Source of the DNA: Methyloversatilis sp.
GTDB taxonomy: Bacteria > Pseudomonadota > Gammaproteobacteria > Burkholderiales > Rhodocyclaceae
Direction: 5' to 3'
Assembly: GCA_016791045.1 (NCBI GenBank)
Contig: JAEUNO010000036.1
Location: 1-64,000 of the forward strand
DNA length: 64,000 nucleotides
Shown one piece after another: positions 23,002 to 33,941 of this stretch (the stretch's first letter is position 1; each line of letters opens with the position of its first letter). The position numbers were made by a program, and so were the translations under genes. The notes under the pieces are model-generated. The model was not told the DNA's origin. It made no database searches and was given only the letters and a program-made list of their open reading frames with translations.

Positions 23002-25580
23002 AGGATAGCGAGTTCTCCGAGCAGTTCCTGCTCGAGTCTGATCAGCGTCGTGCTTTTTTCCAGTTCGGCACCGGAAACGAGAAACACGTCCTCGACCCGG
23101 TCGCCGAGCGTGGTGATCTTGGCGGTGTGCAGATTGATGTGGTGCGCGGCCAGCACCCGCGCGACCGAATAGAGCAGCCCGGGCCGGTCGGCGGCCGTGA
23201 CGTGCATGATGTGGTGCTGCTTGCGTTCGTCCGGCTTGATCAGCACCTCGGGTGTGATCGGGAAGTGCCTGACCTCGCGTGACAGCCGGCCGGTGACCGG
23301 TTGCTCTGCAAGCGTCTGGTTCTGCAGCCGTTCGGCCAGCCCGGTTTCGATCAGCGCAATCATGTCGCGCGAATTCAGGTGCCGGTTCGGATCGAGCAGG
23401 ATGAAGCTGTCCAGTGCGTGCCGGTCGGTCGTGGTGTGGATCTTCGCATCGGCGATGCTGTAGCCGAGCCGGCCGAAGAAGCCGCACAGGCGCATGAACA
23501 GATCGGGCTGGTCGGGTGCATAGACCATCACCTGCAGGCCGTCGCCGACCTGATTGGGGCGCGCCTTGACGACCGGTGTGCTGGCGTTGGCCTGGAAGTA
23601 GAGCATGCGCGTGTGCCAGGCGATTTCGTCCGCCTCGTGCCGCATGAAGTACACGGTGTCGAGTCTGGCCCAGAACTCGTTTTCGATGCCTTCGCGCAGG
23701 CCGAAGTAGCGCAGCAGGTGGCGTGCTTCCTCCTGCCGGTCCGGCGTGCCGGATGCGCCCGGACTTTCGCCCTGAAGGACGCGCAGGGTCGAGAAGTAGA
23801 GGTCCTCCAGCAGTTTGCCGCGCCAGGCATTCCACACCTTGGGACTGGTGCCGCGGATGTCGGCGTGGGTCAGGATGTACAGCGCCGTCAGACGACGTTC
23901 CGTGCGCACCAGCGCGGCGAAGGCGCGGATGGTGTCCGGGTCGGACAGATCCTGCTTCTGTGCGACCGATGACATCGACAGATGGTGCTCGACCAGAAAC
24001 ACCACCAGATCGGCGTCTTCCGCATCGATGCCGTGCTGCATGCAGAACAGGCGTGCGTCGCGCATGCCCAGCTGCGAATGGTCGCCGCCGCGGCCCTTCG
24101 CGATGTCGTGGAACAGTGCCGACAGGTAGAGCAGCCAGCGTCGTTCGAACGCGGTGATCAGTCGCGACAGCAGCGGGTACTCGTGCGCGTGCTCGGCCAT
24201 CGTGAAGCGGCGCACGTTGCGCATCACCTGCAGGATGTGCTGATCGACGGTGTAAACATGGAACAGGTCGTGCTGCATCTGGCCGACGATGCGGCCGAAG
24301 GCCGGCAGGTAGCGACCGAGGATGCCGTACTGGTTCATGCGGCGGATTTCATGCACCAGACCGCGTGTCTGCTGGAACAGCGACAGGAACAGCATGCGGT
24401 TCTGCGGGTCGCGCCGGAACTTCGCATCGATCAGGCGGCGCGCCCGCCACAATCCGCGCAGTGTGCGGGCCGTCATGCCCTTGAGTTCGCGGTGCGTCTG
24501 CAGCAGCGTGAAACATTCGAGCAGCGCGCTCGGCGTGCGCTCGAACACCTCTTCCGACACCACATCCAGCAGTTCCCGGCTGGACTGGAAGCGCGCATTG
24601 ATCGGCTGCACGACGGTGTCGTCGGACGGAAACAGCGCGGCGGAGATGTTCTGCAGCAGGATGGTGTTCAGCTGCGTGATCATTTTCGCGCTGCGGTAGT
24701 AGCGCTGCATGAACACTTCGGAGGCGCGGCGGGTCGGCGTCGCCTGCATGCCGAACGCCGCAGCCAGCGCTTCCTGGTGGTCGAAGATCAGCCGGTCTTC
24801 GCGCCGGCGTGCGATCAGGTGCAGCCGGACCCGGGTGTCGCGCATGAAACGTTCGATCCGGTGCAGCTGGCGCGATTCGGTCGGCGTGATCAGACCGCGC
24901 GCAGCCAGTTCGGCCCAGGTCGAGCCGAACCGGCTCGCGCGCGCGATCCACTGGATCACCTGCAGATCGCGCAGCCCGCCCGGACTTTCCTTGCAGTTCG
25001 GCTCCAGGCTGTACGGGGTTTCCTGATAGCGCTGATGGCGTTCGTCCTGCTCCAGGCGCTTGGCCTTGAAAAAGCTGCCCGGATCGCGCTGGGTCGCCAG
25101 CGCCTGGCTCAGTTCGCGGAACATGCGGCGGGAGCCGGCCAGCAGGCGCGCTTCGAGCAGCGTCGTTTCGACCGTGATGTCGCGCGACGCTTCCTCGACA
25201 CACTGGCCCACCGAACGGACGCTGTGGCCGATATCCAGGCCGATGTCCCACAGCAGGCCGACCAGCATTTCCAGGCGCGCTTCGGTGTCGGGCGACAGCT
25301 GCGGCGGGGTCAGGAACAGCAGGTCGACATCCGACGCCGGATACAGCTCGCCGCGACCATAGCCACCGACGGCAACCAGTGCCGCCGTGCGCGGCATGCC
25401 GGCAGCAGCCCAGAGCTGGCGCAGCGCGGCATCGACGGCGCGCGCCCGGTCGCGCAGCAGGCGCTGGCTGTTGCCGTCACGTTCGAAGGTTTCACGCAGC
25501 CTCTGCTGCGCCGCCGACAGCTCGGCACGCAGCGTGGCCGCAAGCAGGCGCAGCGCGTCGGTGCCGGCCGGGGTGTCCAC
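22998..25580 (-). CDS. glnD: Bifunctional PII uridylyltransferase/uridylyl-removing enzyme
   Basis: GlnD senses glutamine and adds or removes UMP on PII proteins, controlling nitrogen metabolism. The 860-residue product has the nucleotidyltransferase signature VGGYGRGELYPASDVDLL, an HD domain (ALFHDIAKGRGGDHS) and two C-terminal ACT domains (DQPDLFMRLCGFFGRLGYS and AADRPGLLYSVARVLAAH). The start is GTG, three bases after map. The stop TAG lies inside the CTAG duplicated by the IS5 insertion, so the protein is complete but its native downstream sequence has been displaced. Transcripts now run into the IS. Confidence 0.96.
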   Translation of the reverse strand: MDTPAGTDALRLLAATLRAELSAAQQRLRETFERDGNSQRLLRDRARAVDAALRQLWAAAGMPRTAALVAVGGYGRGELYPASDVDLLFLTPPQLSPDTEARLEMLVGLLWDIGLDIGHSVRSVGQCVEEASRDITVETTLLEARLLAGSRRMFRELSQALATQRDPGSFFKAKRLEQDERHQRYQETPYSLEPNCKESPGGLRDLQVIQWIARASRFGSTWAELAARGLITPTESRQLHRIERFMRDTRVRLHLIARRREDRLIFDHQEALAAAFGMQATPTRRASEVFMQRYYRSAKMITQLNTILLQNISAALFPSDDTVVQPINARFQSSRELLDVVSEEVFERTPSALLECFTLLQTHRELKGMTARTLRGLWRARRLIDAKFRRDPQNRMLFLSLFQQTRGLVHEIRRMNQYGILGRYLPAFGRIVGQMQHDLFHVYTVDQHILQVMRNVRRFTMAEHAHEYPLLSRLITAFERRWLLYLSALFHDIAKGRGGDHSQLGMRDARLFCMQHGIDAEDADLVVFLVEHHLSMSSVAQKQDLSDPDTIRAFAALVRTERRLTALYILTHADIRGTSPKVWNAWRGKLLEDLYFSTLRVLQGESPGASGTPDRQEEARHLLRYFGLREGIENEFWARLDTVYFMRHEADEIAWHTRMLYFQANASTPVVKARPNQVGDGLQVMVYAPDQPDLFMRLCGFFGRLGYSIADAKIHTTTDRHALDSFILLDPNRHLNSRDMIALIETGLAERLQNQTLAEQPVTGRLSREVRHFPITPEVLIKPDERKQHHIMHVTAADRPGLLYSVARVLAAHHINLHTAKITTLGDRVEDVFLVSGAELEKSTTLIRLEQELLGELAIL

Positions 25581-25583
25581 CCG

Positions 25584-26405
25584 TCAGGCCGCTCCGCGGA
25601 CGTCGCCGATCAGCGCAGGCGGAGGCGGGCAGCCGTCGGACACGGTCAGCACCTCGTAACCGTCGTCGGTGACGACCACCGTATGTTCCCACTGTGCAGA
25701 CAGCGTGCGGTCGCGTGTCACGATGGTCCAGCCATCCGCCAGTTCGGACACGGCGGCGCGGCCGGCATTCACCATCGGCTCGATGGTGAAGATCATGCCG
25801 GGCTGCAGCTCCATGCCGGTGCCGGGTTTGCCGTAGTGGAGCACCTGCGGATCCTCATGGAACTTGCGACCGATGCCGTGACCGCAGAATTCGCGCACCA
25901 CCGAAAATCCGTTCGTTTCGGCATGCCGCTGTATCACGTGACCGATATCGCCCAGACGCGCGCCCGGCCTGACGCGGGAGATGCCGAGCCACAGGCATTC
26001 GAAGGTGATCTGGCAGAGCCGGCTGGCCTGCTTGCTGACTTCGTTGCCGACCATGAACATGCGGCTGGTGTCGCCGTGGAAGCCGTCCTTGATCACCGTG
26101 ATGTCCAGGTTGACGATGTCACCCTTCTTCAACGCACGCGGCGCGGGAACGCCGTGGCACACGACATGATTGACCGATGTGCAGATCGACTTCGGGAACG
26201 GGCTGTAGCCCGGCGGCGCATAGTTGAGCGGCGCCGGGATCGTTTTCTGCTCATTCACCATGTAGTCATGGCACAACCGGTCAAGTTCTTCGGTCGTGAT
26301 GCCGGGCTGGACATGCGGTTCGATGAAATCGAGCACCTCTGACGCCAGCTTGCACGCGACGCGCATGCTCTCGATTTCTTCCGCAGTCTTGATGGTGACG
26401 CTCAT
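25584..26405 (-). CDS. map: Methionine aminopeptidase type I
   Basis: MAP removes the initiator methionine from nascent proteins. The 273-residue enzyme shows NHVVCHGVP, the metal ligands in GDIVNLDITVIKDGFHGDTSR, the histidine in EFCGHGIGRKFHEDP, then FTIEPM and the Glu of SAQWEHTVVV. It leads a map-glnD operon and is divergent from rpsB, the standard proteobacterial layout. Confidence 0.97.
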   Translation of the reverse strand: MSVTIKTAEEIESMRVACKLASEVLDFIEPHVQPGITTEELDRLCHDYMVNEQKTIPAPLNYAPPGYSPFPKSICTSVNHVVCHGVPAPRALKKGDIVNLDITVIKDGFHGDTSRMFMVGNEVSKQASRLCQITFECLWLGISRVRPGARLGDIGHVIQRHAETNGFSVVREFCGHGIGRKFHEDPQVLHYGKPGTGMELQPGMIFTIEPMVNAGRAAVSELADGWTIVTRDRTLSAQWEHTVVVTDDGYEVLTVSDGCPPPPALIGDVRGAA

Positions 26406-26492
26406 AGGAGTAACGGCTCTTCAAATACGCTTGGGGACCGCTCAGGTTAGCCGAAGCGCCCGACGGCGGCAAACGCTTGCGTGCCGGACTGC

Positions 26493-26522
26493 TTGAGTTT
26501 GTTGCACTGCGACTGCTAGAAT
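26493..26522 (+). promoter_or_regulatory. Likely rpsB promoter
   Basis: TTGAGT (26493-26498) and TAGAAT (26517-26522) are separated by 18 bases and lie about 158 bases before rpsB. They fit a sigma-70 promoter and would give a leader of about 150 bases. Confidence 0.5.
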
Positions 26523-26541
26523 CGTGGGCTGTTTGATTCCA

Positions 26542-26668
26542 GTACCTGACAGGTACGTCAGACAAATCCACACGCCCGGTGCTGCCGTTGATACGGCAGC
26601 TCGACCGATAGGGTGCGTAGCCGGATACTGCGGCTGCGAACACGGCCGGGCGGAGGTTAAACCCTGAT
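26542..26668 (+). promoter_or_regulatory. Structured rpsB leader, possible S2 autoregulatory RNA
   Basis: The leader can form a small stem GTACCT/AGGTAC (26542-26556), an 8-bp stem GCTGCCGT/ACGGCAGC with TGAT loop (26581-26600), and an outer helix CGCCCGG/CCGGGCG (26573-26579 with 26646-26652) that ends just before GGAGGTTAAACCC. Ribosomal protein S2 is known to repress its own operon through a conserved leader in gammaproteobacteria. This looks like a counterpart, though I cannot test covariation. Confidence 0.5.
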
Positions 26669-26679
26669 CGGAGACTTCA

Positions 26680-27438
26680 ATGTCCGTATCCATGCGTGAA
26701 ATGCTGGAGGCGGGTGTCCATTTCGGACATCAGACCCGCTTCTGGAACCCCAAGATGGCCCCGTACATTTTCGGCCATCGCAACAAGATTCACATCATCA
26801 ACCTGGAAAAGACGGTTGCCCGCTACAACGAGGCAATGGCCTTCATCCGTCGCATGTCGTCCAACAAGGGCACCATCCTGCTGGTCGGCACCAAGCGCCA
26901 GGCCCGTGAAATCGTGGCCGAAGAAGCGCAGCGCGCAGGCGTGCCGTACGTCGACGAGCGCTGGCTCGGCGGCATGCTGACCAACTTCAAGACGCTGAAG
27001 CTGTCGGTCAAGCGCCTGAAGGACCTCGAGCAGCTGGTCGAGGACGGCAGCATGGAACGCATGCCGAAGAAGGAAGCCCTGGTGCTGCAGCGCGAGCTGA
27101 TCAAGCTGCAGAAGAGCATCGGCGGCATCAAGAACATGAACGGCCTGCCGGATGCGCTGTTCGTGATCGACGTCGGTTTCCACAAGATCGCCATCACCGA
27201 AGCCAACAAGCTCGGCATTCCGGTGATCGCTGTGGTCGATACCAATCACTCGCCGCTCGGCGTGGACTACGTGATTCCGGGCAACGACGACTCGAGCCGT
27301 GCCATTCGCCTGTACGCATCGGGCGTGGCTGACGCCATCCTGGAAGGTCGCAACAGCGCCGCGCAGGATCTGGTCGCACAGCTCAAGGGTGACGACGAAT
27401 TCGTCGAAGTCGAAGCCGAAGCGGAACCGCAGGCCTGA
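26680..27438 (+). CDS. rpsB: 30S ribosomal protein S2
   Basis: The 252-residue S2 protein of the small ribosomal subunit is recognised by [22 protein letters not shown], then [25 protein letters not shown] and VDTNHSP. GGAG precedes the ATG. It heads the rpsB-tsf pair and the long downstream cluster. The C-terminal tail is acidic, as usual. Confidence 0.98.
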   Translation: MSVSMREMLEAGVHFGHQTRFWNPKMAPYIFGHRNKIHIINLEKTVARYNEAMAFIRRMSSNKGTILLVGTKRQAREIVAEEAQRAGVPYVDERWLGGMLTNFKTLKLSVKRLKDLEQLVEDGSMERMPKKEALVLQRELIKLQKSIGGIKNMNGLPDALFVIDVGFHKIAITEANKLGIPVIAVVDTNHSPLGVDYVIPGNDDSSRAIRLYASGVADAILEGRNSAAQDLVAQLKGDDEFVEVEAEAEPQA

Positions 27439-27446
27439 TGAACCGT

Positions 27447-27480
27447 CCCGGCGACCGCTCGCGCGGTTGCCGGGTGTTTG
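27447..27480 (+). terminator. Hairpin between rpsB and tsf, possible attenuator
   Basis: CCCGGCGACC (27447-27456) pairs with GGTTGCCGGG (27465-27474) over ten base pairs, followed by TGTTTG. The weak T tract suggests partial termination or mRNA processing, which would make S2 in excess of EF-Ts. Confidence 0.55.
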
Positions 27481-27519
27481 ACGAATTGCAAGAACAGTTG
27501 ATGGAAGGCGGGACTCAGC

Positions 27520-28419
27520 ATGGCGGAAATCACCGCAGGAATGGTCAAGGAGCTGCGTGAGAAGACCGACGCTCCGATGATGGAATGCAAGAAGGCGCTG
27601 ACCGAAGCCGGTGGCGACCTGCAGAAGGCAGAAGAAATCCTTCGCGTGAAGCTCGGCAACAAGGCCAGCAAGGCCGCGGCACGCGTGACGGCCGAAGGCA
27701 TCGTCGGCCTCTACCTGTCGGCCGACGGCAAAATCGCCGCGATGGTCGAAGTCAATTGCGAAACCGATTTCGTGGCGAAGAACGACGATTTCCTCGCACT
27801 GGTCAATGGCAGCGCAAAGCTGATCGCCGAGCACAACCCGGCTGACGTCGCCGCGTTGTCGGCGCTGCCGATGGGCGAAGGCACGGTCGAGTCGACGCGC
27901 GCTGCGCTGGTCGGCAAGATCGGTGAAAACATGTCGATCCGCCGCTTCGTGCGCATCGCCGCCGAAGGCAAGGTCGCCAGCTACGTGCACGGCGGCTCGA
28001 AGATCGGTGTGCTGGTCGATGTCGTCGGGGGCGATGAAGCCCTCGCCAAGGATCTGGCGATGCACATTGCCGCTTCGAAGCCCAAGTCGCTCGACTCGAG
28101 TGGCGTGTCGGCCGACCTGATCGAAGCCGAACGTCGCGTCGCGATCGAAAAGGCACGCGAAGCGGGCAAGGCGGAAGAGATGATCACCAAGATCGCCGAA
28201 GGCTCGGTGCAGAAGTTCCTGAAGGAAGTAACGCTGCTCGGCCAGGTTTTCGTCAAGGCCGAAGACGGCAAGCAGACCATCGAGCAGCTGCTGAAGGCGA
28301 AGTCGGCGAAGATCGCCGGCTTCACGCTCTACCTGGTCGGCGAAGGCATCGAGAAGAAGACGACCGACTTCGCTGCCGAAGTGGCCGCACAGGCCGCTGC
28401 AGCCGCTGCAGCACGCTGA
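27520..28419 (+). CDS. tsf: Elongation factor Ts
   Basis: EF-Ts exchanges GDP for GTP on EF-Tu. The 299-residue product opens with [20 protein letters not shown] followed by [10 protein letters not shown], and contains the core [12 protein letters not shown], all diagnostic. The C terminus is a poly-Ala stretch. It lies 81 bases after rpsB beyond a hairpin and ten bases before pyrH. Confidence 0.98.
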   Translation: MAEITAGMVKELREKTDAPMMECKKALTEAGGDLQKAEEILRVKLGNKASKAAARVTAEGIVGLYLSADGKIAAMVEVNCETDFVAKNDDFLALVNGSAKLIAEHNPADVAALSALPMGEGTVESTRAALVGKIGENMSIRRFVRIAAEGKVASYVHGGSKIGVLVDVVGGDEALAKDLAMHIAASKPKSLDSSGVSADLIEAERRVAIEKAREAGKAEEMITKIAEGSVQKFLKEVTLLGQVFVKAEDGKQTIEQLLKAKSAKIAGFTLYLVGEGIEKKTTDFAAEVAAQAAAAAAAR

Positions 28420-28429
28420 AGGAGCCTGC

Positions 28430-29143
28430 ATGACTGTTGCCTACCGCCGGATACTGCTGAAACTGTCGGGTGAAGCCCTGATGGGCGACGACGACTACGG
28501 CATCAGCCGCGACATGCTTGCCCGCATCGTTGCGGAGATCGCCGAAATCCGCGCCCTGGGCGTGGAAGTGGGTGTGGTGATCGGCGGTGGCAATATTTTC
28601 CGCGGTGTGGCGGGAGGCGCGGCCGGCATGGACCGCGCCACCGCCGACTACATGGGCATGCTGGCGACGGTGATGAATTCGCTGGCGCTGGGCGATGCAA
28701 TGCGTCAGGCCGGTGTTGCCGCACGGGTTCAGTCGGCGCTGAGCATCGAGCCGGTCGTCGAGTTCTACATCCGCGGCAAGGCGATCCGCTATCTGGAAGA
28801 AGGCAAGGTCGTCATTTTCGCCGCCGGCACGGGCAACCCCTTCTTCACGACCGACACGGCGGCGGCGCTGCGCGGACGCGAAATCGAGGCGGAGATCGTG
28901 CTCAAGGCGACCAAGGTCGACGGCGTGTACAGCGCGGACCCGATGAAGGTGCCCGATGCGACCCGCTACGAGCGCATCAGCTTCGACGAGGCGATCAGCC
29001 GCGACCTGAAGGTGATGGACGCCACGGCGCTTGCCTTGTGCCGCGACCAGCAGCTGCCGATCAAGGTGTTCAGCATTTTCAAGCCGGGCGCACTCAAGCG
29101 CGTGGTGATGGGCGAAGACGAGGGTACGCTGGTCCATATATAG
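28430..29143 (+). CDS. pyrH: Uridylate kinase
   Basis: PyrH phosphorylates UMP to UDP in pyrimidine synthesis. The 237-residue product has the amino-acid-kinase-fold motifs [38 protein letters not shown] and [22 protein letters not shown] precedes the ATG. It sits between tsf and frr, the conserved order. Confidence 0.98.
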   Translation: MTVAYRRILLKLSGEALMGDDDYGISRDMLARIVAEIAEIRALGVEVGVVIGGGNIFRGVAGGAAGMDRATADYMGMLATVMNSLALGDAMRQAGVAARVQSALSIEPVVEFYIRGKAIRYLEEGKVVIFAAGTGNPFFTTDTAAALRGREIEAEIVLKATKVDGVYSADPMKVPDATRYERISFDEAISRDLKVMDATALALCRDQQLPIKVFSIFKPGALKRVVMGEDEGTLVHI

Positions 29144-29219
29144 TGGTGCGTGTTTTGCGCTCGCCATGGCTCAACAGGCTGCCGACGAGCGGCCGCAACT
29201 TCCAACAAGAGGCGACTTC

Positions 29220-29777
29220 ATGATCCCCGAGTTGAAGAAAACCACAGAACAGAAGATGCAGAAGACGCTGGAGTCGCTCAAGGCCGACTTCGGCAAGGTG
29301 CGCACCGGACGCGCCCACACCGGCATCCTTGACCACATCCAGATCGATTACTACGGCTCCATGGTGCCGCTGACCCAGGTCGCCAATGTGACCCTGATCG
29401 ACGCGCGCGCCATCGGCGTGCAGCCGTGGGAAAAGAAGCTGTTGCCGGTGGTCGAGAAGGCCATCCGCGATTCCGACCTGGGCCTGAACCCGTCGGCGAT
29501 GGGCGATGTGGTGCGCGTGCCGATGCCTGCGCTGACCGAAGAGCGGCGCAAGGAACTGATCAAGGTGGTGCGTGGCGAAGCCGAAAACGGCCGCATCGCG
29601 GTGCGCAACCTGCGCCGTGACGCAAACAGCGTGCTGAAGGACGCCGTAAAAGCCAAAACCATTTCGGAAGACGACGAGCGGCGCACGCAGGACGACATCC
29701 AGAAGCTGACCGACCGCTACATTTCGGAGGTCGACAAGCTGCTCGCGCAGAAAGAACAAGACCTGATGGCGGTCTGA
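29220..29777 (+). CDS. frr: Ribosome-recycling factor
   Basis: RRF splits post-termination ribosomes with EF-G. From the ATG at 29220 the protein has 185 residues, the family length, and includes [28 protein letters not shown] and the C-terminal [19 protein letters not shown] lies nine bases upstream. A longer open frame from 29166 adds 18 non-homologous residues and is rejected. Confidence 0.97.
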   Translation: MIPELKKTTEQKMQKTLESLKADFGKVRTGRAHTGILDHIQIDYYGSMVPLTQVANVTLIDARAIGVQPWEKKLLPVVEKAIRDSDLGLNPSAMGDVVRVPMPALTEERRKELIKVVRGEAENGRIAVRNLRRDANSVLKDAVKAKTISEDDERRTQDDIQKLTDRYISEVDKLLAQKEQDLMAV

Positions 29778-29792
29778 GCCCGAACCCGAATC

Positions 29793-30578
29793 GTGTCCTC
29801 GCGCTCCAGCAAGCCGGTCGATGGCGGCAACCTGCCGGTTCCGCAACACATCGCCATCATCATGGACGGCAATGGCCGGTGGGCGCGCCGCCGCTTCATG
29901 CCGCGGGTGGCCGGGCACCGCAAGGGCGTCGAAGCCGTGCGCTCGGTGGTGTCGCGTTGCGCCGAGCGCGGCGTGGGTTACCTCACGCTGTTTGCCTTCA
30001 GCTCGGAAAACTGGCGTCGCCCGCCGGAAGAGGTGAGCTTCCTGATGCAGCTGTTCATGCGCGCACTGGAAGAGGAGGTCGTCCGCCTGCACGAGAACTC
30101 GATTCGGCTGCGCGTCATCGGTGACCTGTCGCGCTTCGAACCCAAGCTGATCGACATGATCCGCAGCGCCGAAGCGCTGACCGCCGGCAATACCGGGCTC
30201 AACCTCACGGTTGCTGCAAATTACGGCGGCCGCTGGGACATTCTGCAGGCGACCGAACGCATGTTGAAGGCGGATCCTGCGCGGCGGGAAGGTTTCGTCG
30301 AAAGCGATCTGACCCCGCATCTGGCGATGGCCTATGCGCCGGAACCCGACCTGTTCATCCGCACCGGCGGCGAACAGCGCATCAGCAACTTCCTGCTCTG
30401 GCAACTGGCTTATACCGAGCTGTATTTCACCGACAAGCTGTGGCCCGAATTCAACGGGTCGGCGATCGATGAAGCGATCGCGTCCTTCCAGCAGCGCGAA
30501 CGCCGTTTCGGACGCACCAGCGAACAGGTGCAGGCTGCCACCGCAGCCGCGCTCGGCGCGGTCGGCCGGCATGCTTAA
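29793..30578 (+). CDS. uppS: Undecaprenyl diphosphate synthase
   Basis: UppS builds the C55 lipid carrier used for peptidoglycan and O-antigen. The 261-residue cis-prenyltransferase shows [13 protein letters not shown] with the catalytic Asp, [19 protein letters not shown] and [16 protein letters not shown]. The start is GTG at 29793; the end overlaps cdsA by eight bases. Confidence 0.97.
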   Translation: MSSRSSKPVDGGNLPVPQHIAIIMDGNGRWARRRFMPRVAGHRKGVEAVRSVVSRCAERGVGYLTLFAFSSENWRRPPEEVSFLMQLFMRALEEEVVRLHENSIRLRVIGDLSRFEPKLIDMIRSAEALTAGNTGLNLTVAANYGGRWDILQATERMLKADPARREGFVESDLTPHLAMAYAPEPDLFIRTGGEQRISNFLLWQLAYTELYFTDKLWPEFNGSAIDEAIASFQQRERRFGRTSEQVQAATAAALGAVGRHA

Positions 30579-31407
30579 GCAGCGGGTACTGACCGCCATC
30601 GCATTGCTGGCAGGTCTGTACGCTGCACTGACCCTGCTCGATCTGACCGCCTGGGGCTGGCTGGTGGCGGTCATCCTCGGTCTCGCCGGCTGGGAGTGGG
30701 GACGTCTGAGCGGTCTTGCCCCCGGCGGCGCCATCGGTTCCGGCGTGATCACCTTCCTGCTCGTTGCCGCCGCCGCGGCGTTCGCCTTCGGCCCGACCGG
30801 CGTGCTGCCGGATGCCATGCGTCCGCTCTCCGCCCTGCACGCGCTCGCCATCGCATTCTGGCTGGTGGTCGTCCCGGCGTGGATGTGGCGCGGCGGGCGC
30901 CCGTCGGGCTTCTGGATGGCGCTGACCGGTTTGGTCGTGTTGCTGCCGCCTGCGCTGGCGCTGATACAGCTGCGTGCACAGGGTCTCGTGCCGCTGCTGT
31001 TGCTGATGGCCGTGGTGTGGATCGCCGACATCGCCGCCTATTTCACCGGGCGGGCGTTCGGCCGGCACAAGCTTGCGCCGGCGATCAGTCCGGGCAAGAC
31101 CTGGGAAGGCGCGTTCGGCGCGGTGATCGCCGTGCAATGCTACGGTCTGGCGATAAAGCCGCTACTGTTCACCGAAGCCGACATGCCCGCCTGGCTGGTC
31201 TGGTCGGTGATACTGCTGCTGCTGACCGCGGTCAGCATCGTCGGCGACCTGTTCGAGTCGATGATGAAGCGCCAGGCCGGCATCAAGGACAGCAGTCAGC
31301 TACTGCCCGGTCATGGCGGCGTACTCGATCGTGTCGACAGCCTGACCGCAACGCTGCCGCTGATCGGATTTGCCCTGCTCAACCTACTTCCCGGAGCGCA
31401 GACGTGA
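30571..31407 (+). CDS. cdsA: Phosphatidate cytidylyltransferase
   Basis: CdsA converts phosphatidic acid to CDP-diacylglycerol at the inner membrane. The 278-residue protein is strongly hydrophobic with about seven TM helices and carries the family signature near its C terminus ([21 protein letters not shown]), plus [20 protein letters not shown] 30571 lies inside the uppS end, and its stop overlaps the dxr start. Confidence 0.96.
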   Translation: MLKQRVLTAIALLAGLYAALTLLDLTAWGWLVAVILGLAGWEWGRLSGLAPGGAIGSGVITFLLVAAAAAFAFGPTGVLPDAMRPLSALHALAIAFWLVVVPAWMWRGGRPSGFWMALTGLVVLLPPALALIQLRAQGLVPLLLLMAVVWIADIAAYFTGRAFGRHKLAPAISPGKTWEGAFGAVIAVQCYGLAIKPLLFTEADMPAWLVWSVILLLLTAVSIVGDLFESMMKRQAGIKDSSQLLPGHGGVLDRVDSLTATLPLIGFALLNLLPGAQT

Positions 31408-32567
31408 TGCGCAGACTGACCATACTCGGCGCCACCGGATCGATCGGCGTCAGCACGCTGGATGTCGTGGCGCGCCACCCCGATCGTTTCGAGGTGGTGG
31501 CGCTGTCGGGTCACCGCCAGATCGACAAGCTGGCCGAACAATGCCTGGCCTTTGCACCGAAAGTCGCCGTGGTCGCGGACGCCGATGCCGCCGGTAGCTT
31601 GCGCGACATGCTTGCCGGGCGGGTGCCGACCGAGGTGATGCATGGCAGCGATGCGCTCGAAATGATCGCCGCGCTGCCCGAGGTCGATACCGTCATGGCG
31701 GCCATCGTCGGTGCCGCCGGTCTGCGTCCGACGCTGGCCGCCGCGCGCTCGGGCAAGCGCATCCTGCTGGCCAACAAGGAAAGCCTGGTCATGTGCGGTG
31801 CGGTGTTCATGCACGAGGTGGCCTCGAACGGCGCCACGCTGCTGCCGATCGACAGCGAGCACAACGCGGTTTTCCAGTGCATGCCGACGCAGGGCCGGGC
31901 CGGTGTGCGCCGCATTCTGCTTACCGCATCGGGCGGCCCGTTCCGCTGCACGCCACTCGATCAGCTCGACCACGTGACGCCGGACCAGGCCTGTGCGCAT
32001 CCGAACTGGGAAATGGGGCGCAAGATTTCCGTCGATTCGGCGACCATGATGAACAAGGGCCTTGAGGTGATCGAGGCGCACTGGCTGTTCGACACGCCGG
32101 CCGAACGCATCGATGTGGTGATCCATCCGCAGAGCATCGTGCATTCGATGGTGGAGTACGTCGACGGCTCGGTGCTGGCGCAGATGGGCAATCCGGACAT
32201 GCGTACGCCGATTGCGCATGCACTGGCCTGGCCGGAACGCATCGAGTCCGGGGTCGGCGCGCTCGATCTGGCCATGTCGGCCAATCTCGTGTTCGAACGC
32301 CCGGATCTGGACCGCTTTCCCTGCCTCCGGCTGGCGTTCGCCGCGCTGGCCGCCGGTCAGGGCACGCCGGCCGTGCTGAATGCGGCCAATGAAGTGGCGG
32401 TTGCGGCTTTCCTGGAACGTCGGCTCGGTTTCCGTGCCATAGCAGACGTGATTGCCGAAACACTGGATACGCTGCCCGACATGCCTGCCACCACACTCGA
32501 CGACGTATTTGCCGCCGACGCCGCTGCCCGCCAGACGGCGCAGCGCGCCATCAGGGCGCGCACTTGA
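31407..32567 (+). CDS. dxr: 1-deoxy-D-xylulose 5-phosphate reductoisomerase
   Basis: Dxr makes MEP, the second intermediate of non-mevalonate isoprenoid synthesis. The 386-residue product has the NADPH loop [45 protein letters not shown] and [20 protein letters not shown]. The ATG overlaps the cdsA stop (TGATG). The upstream open frame belongs to a cdsA shadow and is excluded. Confidence 0.97.
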   Translation: MRRLTILGATGSIGVSTLDVVARHPDRFEVVALSGHRQIDKLAEQCLAFAPKVAVVADADAAGSLRDMLAGRVPTEVMHGSDALEMIAALPEVDTVMAAIVGAAGLRPTLAAARSGKRILLANKESLVMCGAVFMHEVASNGATLLPIDSEHNAVFQCMPTQGRAGVRRILLTASGGPFRCTPLDQLDHVTPDQACAHPNWEMGRKISVDSATMMNKGLEVIEAHWLFDTPAERIDVVIHPQSIVHSMVEYVDGSVLAQMGNPDMRTPIAHALAWPERIESGVGALDLAMSANLVFERPDLDRFPCLRLAFAALAAGQGTPAVLNAANEVAVAAFLERRLGFRAIADVIAETLDTLPDMPATTLDDVFAADAAARQTAQRAIRART

Positions 32568-33922
32568 GCCCCTTCTTCTACGCCGGCGCCTTTGTTCTGG
32601 CGCTGGGCATCCTCATCACGGTGCACGAGCTGGGTCACTACAGCATCGCCCGGCTGTGCGGCGTCAAGGTGCTGCGCTTTTCGGTCGGCTTTGGTCGGCC
32701 GCTGCTGTCGCGTCGCTTCGGGCCGGACCGTACCGAATGGGTGCTGGCGCTGTTTCCGCTCGGCGGTTACGTCAAGATGCTGGACGAACGCGAAGGCGAG
32801 GTCGCGGCATCGGAGCTCCCGCGTGCCTTCAACCGACAGAGCGTGGGACGCCGTTTCGCCATCGTGTCGGCCGGGCCGATCGCCAATTTCCTGCTGGCCA
32901 TCCTGATCTACTGGGGCCTGTTCATCAACGGCATGGAAGAGCTTCGCCCGCTGCTCGCTGCACCGGCGGCCGGCACGCCGGCGGCGGTGGCCGGTGTGAC
33001 CGAGGGCGAACTGGTGCGCTCGATCAACGGCAAGGATGTCGTGTCCGCCCAGGATCTGCGCTGGAGCGTCGCACAGGCGGCGCTGCACGGCGGCACGCTG
33101 GTGATGGAAACGATCAGCGAGCGCAACGAAATCAACAGCCGGCGCATCGACCTGTCGGGCATCGGTTCCGAGGTGGACGCCAGCCTGATGGATCGAGCCG
33201 GCCTCACGCTGTTCCGGCCGCGCATCGATCCGGTCGTCGCAACAGTGGCTGACGACAGCGCCGCCGGCAAGGCCGGCATGCGCGCGGGTGACCGCATCGT
33301 GGCGATCGACGGCAAGCCGGTCGATGACTGGGCGTCCATGGTCGGCATCGTCCGCGAACTGGGCGGCCGCCTGGTGGAGATCCAGGTGCTGCGCGAGGGC
33401 GTCGCAGTGGATCTGAAGGCCGACGTGGTCGCGGTGGAGGAGGGCGGCCAGCGTTTCGGCCGACTTGGCGTGACGCCCGAAACACCGGAAGGACTGCGCG
33501 AGCGGCTGTTCGTCACGGCGCAGCACGGCGTGATCGAATCGTTCGGCCTTGCGGTCACGCAGACCTGGGATACGGCGCTGTTCAGCCTCAAGGCGTTCGG
33601 CCGCATGATCACCGGCGATCTGTCGTGGAAAAACCTCAGCGGACCGGTGACGATTGCCGACTATGCAGGCCAGTCTGCCGCCATGGGCGCGCTGCATTAC
33701 ATCAAGTTCATCGCCCTCATCAGCATCAGTCTGGGCGTGCTGAACCTGCTGCCCGTGCCGCTGCTGGACGGTGGGCACTTGATGTACTATACGGTCGAAT
33801 TTATCAAGGGCGGCCCGGTGTCTGAAAGAGTCATGGAAATCGGCCAGCAGATCGGTCTGGCCTTGCTGCTGATGCTCATGGCGTTCGCCTTCTACAACGA
33901 TATCAATCGGCTTTTCGGTTGA
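32564..33922 (+). CDS. rseP: Site-2 zinc protease RseP
   Basis: RseP is an intramembrane metalloprotease that cuts the anti-sigma-E factor after DegS and clears signal peptides. The 452-residue protein has HELGH in the first TM helix, two PDZ domains (around residues 120-290) and the second metal-site motif [15 protein letters not shown]. The start is TTG at 32564, overlapping the dxr stop, giving the standard N terminus. It lies immediately upstream of bamA. Confidence 0.95.
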   Translation: MSPFFYAGAFVLALGILITVHELGHYSIARLCGVKVLRFSVGFGRPLLSRRFGPDRTEWVLALFPLGGYVKMLDEREGEVAASELPRAFNRQSVGRRFAIVSAGPIANFLLAILIYWGLFINGMEELRPLLAAPAAGTPAAVAGVTEGELVRSINGKDVVSAQDLRWSVAQAALHGGTLVMETISERNEINSRRIDLSGIGSEVDASLMDRAGLTLFRPRIDPVVATVADDSAAGKAGMRAGDRIVAIDGKPVDDWASMVGIVRELGGRLVEIQVLREGVAVDLKADVVAVEEGGQRFGRLGVTPETPEGLRERLFVTAQHGVIESFGLAVTQTWDTALFSLKAFGRMITGDLSWKNLSGPVTIADYAGQSAAMGALHYIKFIALISISLGVLNLLPVPLLDGGHLMYYTVEFIKGGPVSERVMEIGQQIGLALLLMLMAFAFYNDINRLFG

Positions 33923-33941
33923 CTGCCCGCTGAAATTCCCC

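Noticed and set aside
26677-28431. 584-residue open frame antisense to rpsB and tsf
   Set aside because: It spans two universal genes and the spacer between them and shows no family motif.
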